Assembly (NCBI GenBank): GCA_018267055.1
Contig: JAFDZF010000064.1
Coordinates: 1-54,353, forward strand
Length of the DNA: 54,353 nucleotides
Direction of reading: 5' to 3'
Source of the DNA: Bacteroidota bacterium
GTDB lineage: Bacteria > Bacteroidota > Bacteroidia > Flavobacteriales_F > PHOS-HE28
Positions within the stretch are counted from its first letter, which is position 1, and the number at the start of each line of letters is the position of its first letter. Position numbers and translations under genes: made by a program. The notes below the pieces were generated by a model. It was not told the DNA's origin, made no database searches, and was given only the letters and a program-made list of their open reading frames with translations. This document shows, in pieces, positions 53,155 through 54,353 of the stretch.

Positions 53155-54233
53155 GCGAACTGCTGGAGAAGTTGAGCGCCATCCACGACCGGCGCGCCGA
53201 AGTGAGCAAGAGCCTGGCCGATCCCAGCGTGATCGCCGACCAGAAGCGCTTCGTGGAGCTCAACCGCGAATACCGCGACCTGGAGCCCATCGACGAGGCC
53301 TTCCAGCGCTACCGCCGCGCCACCGAGCAGCTGCAGGGGGCCGAGGACATGCTGCGCAGCGAGAAGGACCCCGGGATGCTGGAGATGGCCCGGGCCGAAC
53401 AGGAGGAGCTGCGCACGGCCATCGCCGCGATGGAGGAGGAGATCCGCATGCTCCTGGTGCCCAAGGACCCCAATGACGAGCGCAACTGCACCGTGGAGGT
53501 GCGCGCCGGCACGGGCGGCGACGAGGCCAGCCTGTTCGCGGGCGACCTCTTCCGCATGTACACCCGCTACTGCGAGGGCCGTGGCTGGAAAGTGGAGGTG
53601 GCCGATACCAGTGAAGGCACGGCCGGCGGCTACAAGGAGGTCATCTTCAACGTCACCGGCGAAGGCGCCTACGGGGTGCTGAAGTACGAGGCGGGCGTGC
53701 ACCGGGTGCAGCGCGTGCCGGCCACCGAGGCCAGCGGGCGCATCCACACCAGCGCCGCCACCGTCACCGTGCTGCCCGAGGCCGAGGAGTTCGACGTGGA
53801 GGTGAAGGAGAGCGATGTGAAGATGGAGACCGCCCGCAGCGGCGGGGCCGGCGGCCAGAACGTGAACAAGGTGGAGACCAAGGTGCGCCTCACCCACATC
53901 CCCACCGGCACCGTGGTGATGTGCCAGACCGAGCGCAGCCAGCTGGGCAACCGCATGAAGGCGATGCAGATGCTGCGCAACAAGCTCTACGAGGAGAAGG
54001 TCCACGCGGAGCAGGTGGCCATGAGCGCGCACCGCAAGAGCCAGGTGAGCAGCGGCGACCGCAGCGCCAAGATCCGCACCTACAACTTCCCGCAGAGCCG
54101 CGTCACCGACCACCGCATCGAGCTCACCGTGCACAACCTGGGCGAGGTCCTCAACGGCGACCTGCAGGACATCATCGACGCGCTGCAGCTGGCCGACCGC
54201 ACCGAGAAGCTGAAGGAGGGGATGGGGGCCTGA
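53151..54233 (+). CDS. prfA: Peptide chain release factor 1
   Basis: A 360-residue translation termination factor that reads UAA and UAG stop codons and releases the finished protein. The N-terminal helical domain (about 1-100) is followed by [20 protein letters not shown]. The stop-codon-reading motif Pro-Ala-Thr is in [15 protein letters not shown], and the catalytic GGQ is in [17 protein letters not shown] (about residue 230). The Pro-x-Thr motif, rather than Ser-Pro-Phe, identifies RF1 and not RF2. Length is normal. The ATG at 53151 overlaps the purM stop as ATGA. Confidence 0.97.
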   Translation: MSELLEKLSAIHDRRAEVSKSLADPSVIADQKRFVELNREYRDLEPIDEAFQRYRRATEQLQGAEDMLRSEKDPGMLEMARAEQEELRTAIAAMEEEIRMLLVPKDPNDERNCTVEVRAGTGGDEASLFAGDLFRMYTRYCEGRGWKVEVADTSEGTAGGYKEVIFNVTGEGAYGVLKYEAGVHRVQRVPATEASGRIHTSAATVTVLPEAEEFDVEVKESDVKMETARSGGAGGQNVNKVETKVRLTHIPTGTVVMCQTERSQLGNRMKAMQMLRNKLYEEKVHAEQVAMSAHRKSQVSSGDRSAKIRTYNFPQSRVTDHRIELTVHNLGEVLNGDLQDIIDALQLADRTEKLKEGMGA

Positions 54234-54240
54234 ACCGGCC

Positions 54241-54353
54241 TCAGGAGGCCTTCAGCCCGCGCAGCAGCTCCGCCAGCAGGGTGATCGTCTCCACATCGTC
54301 GCGATGCACCTCGATGGTGAACCGCACCGGTTGCCGGTCCGGCCGCTGGATGA
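54241..54353 (-). CDS. C-terminal end of an unidentified protein (partial)
   Basis: The last 36 codons of a minus-strand gene that continues past the right edge. The visible end reads IQRPDRQPVRFTIEVHRDDV then ETITLLAELLRGLKAS and a TGA at 54243-54241. Codon use is like that of its neighbours. It is convergent with prfA with a 7-base gap. Too little is present to name a family. Confidence 0.55.
   Translation of the reverse strand, partial: IQRPDRQPVRFTIEVHRDDVETITLLAELLRGLKAS

Overview
The window is a contiguous, protein-dense piece of a Bacteroidota chromosome with unusually high GC (roughly 65-70% in most genes). Four lines of evidence point to a Flavobacteriales-like lineage. Several secreted proteins end in type IX secretion system (T9SS) sorting domains of both type A and type B. 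SecD and SecF are fused, and there is a type III glutamine synthetase. Marker genes of the group are present, including the DUF5606 gene and the accA-dnaB-'asparagine synthetase B' neighbourhood. Many genes are preceded by the Bacteroidota -7 promoter element TAnnTTTG or its variant TAnnTTCG. The order-level assignment is inference.

Layout. 1-530: 3' end of a 23S rRNA gene, 5S rRNA and a terminator. 575-2732: a secreted TlpA-like thioredoxin facing ispE. 2864-9522: accA, a lipoprotein, dnaB, a secreted protein of the family called 'asparagine synthetase B' (it looks more like a class I amidotransferase fold), and a GT39-type membrane glycosyltransferase. 9640-15174: a DUF5606 protein with a histone-like tail, then an envelope block: a pentaheme cytochrome with a T9SS tail, a CPBP-like membrane protein, an M28 peptidase with a T9SS tail and a cupredoxin with a T9SS tail. 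15252-21712: dipeptidyl peptidase IV, murB, two overlapping GT4 glycosyltransferases and ftsE. 21851-26659: a giant TPR protein and an outer-membrane barrel in one operon. 26914-28890: gyrB.

28960-39534 is the most distinctive region. Three paralogous T9SS cargo proteins built around a proprotein-convertase P-domain lie on the minus strand. Upstream of them, in the same direction, is an ECF sigma factor operon whose second gene encodes a single-pass membrane protein. Its extracytoplasmic part has two PKD domains and a copy of the type-B T9SS C-terminal domain found on the cargo. An anti-sigma sensor that carries a cargo-like domain is the best candidate here for an undescribed system. The P-domain modules have lower GC than their flanks, which suggests module exchange.

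39692-54353: mdh, a DCC-family thiol oxidoreductase followed by what looks like a truncated methyltransferase, an FG-GAP/VCBS T9SS cargo, secDF, tatA, glnA (type III), a PorE-like OmpA-family protein, purM and prfA, and the 3' end of an unidentified gene. SecDF and TatA belong to the inner-membrane export step; the seven T9SS cargo genes and the PorE-like protein belong to the outer-membrane step. No tRNA, CRISPR, insertion sequence or prophage was seen, and no gene-free gap exceeds 300 bases.
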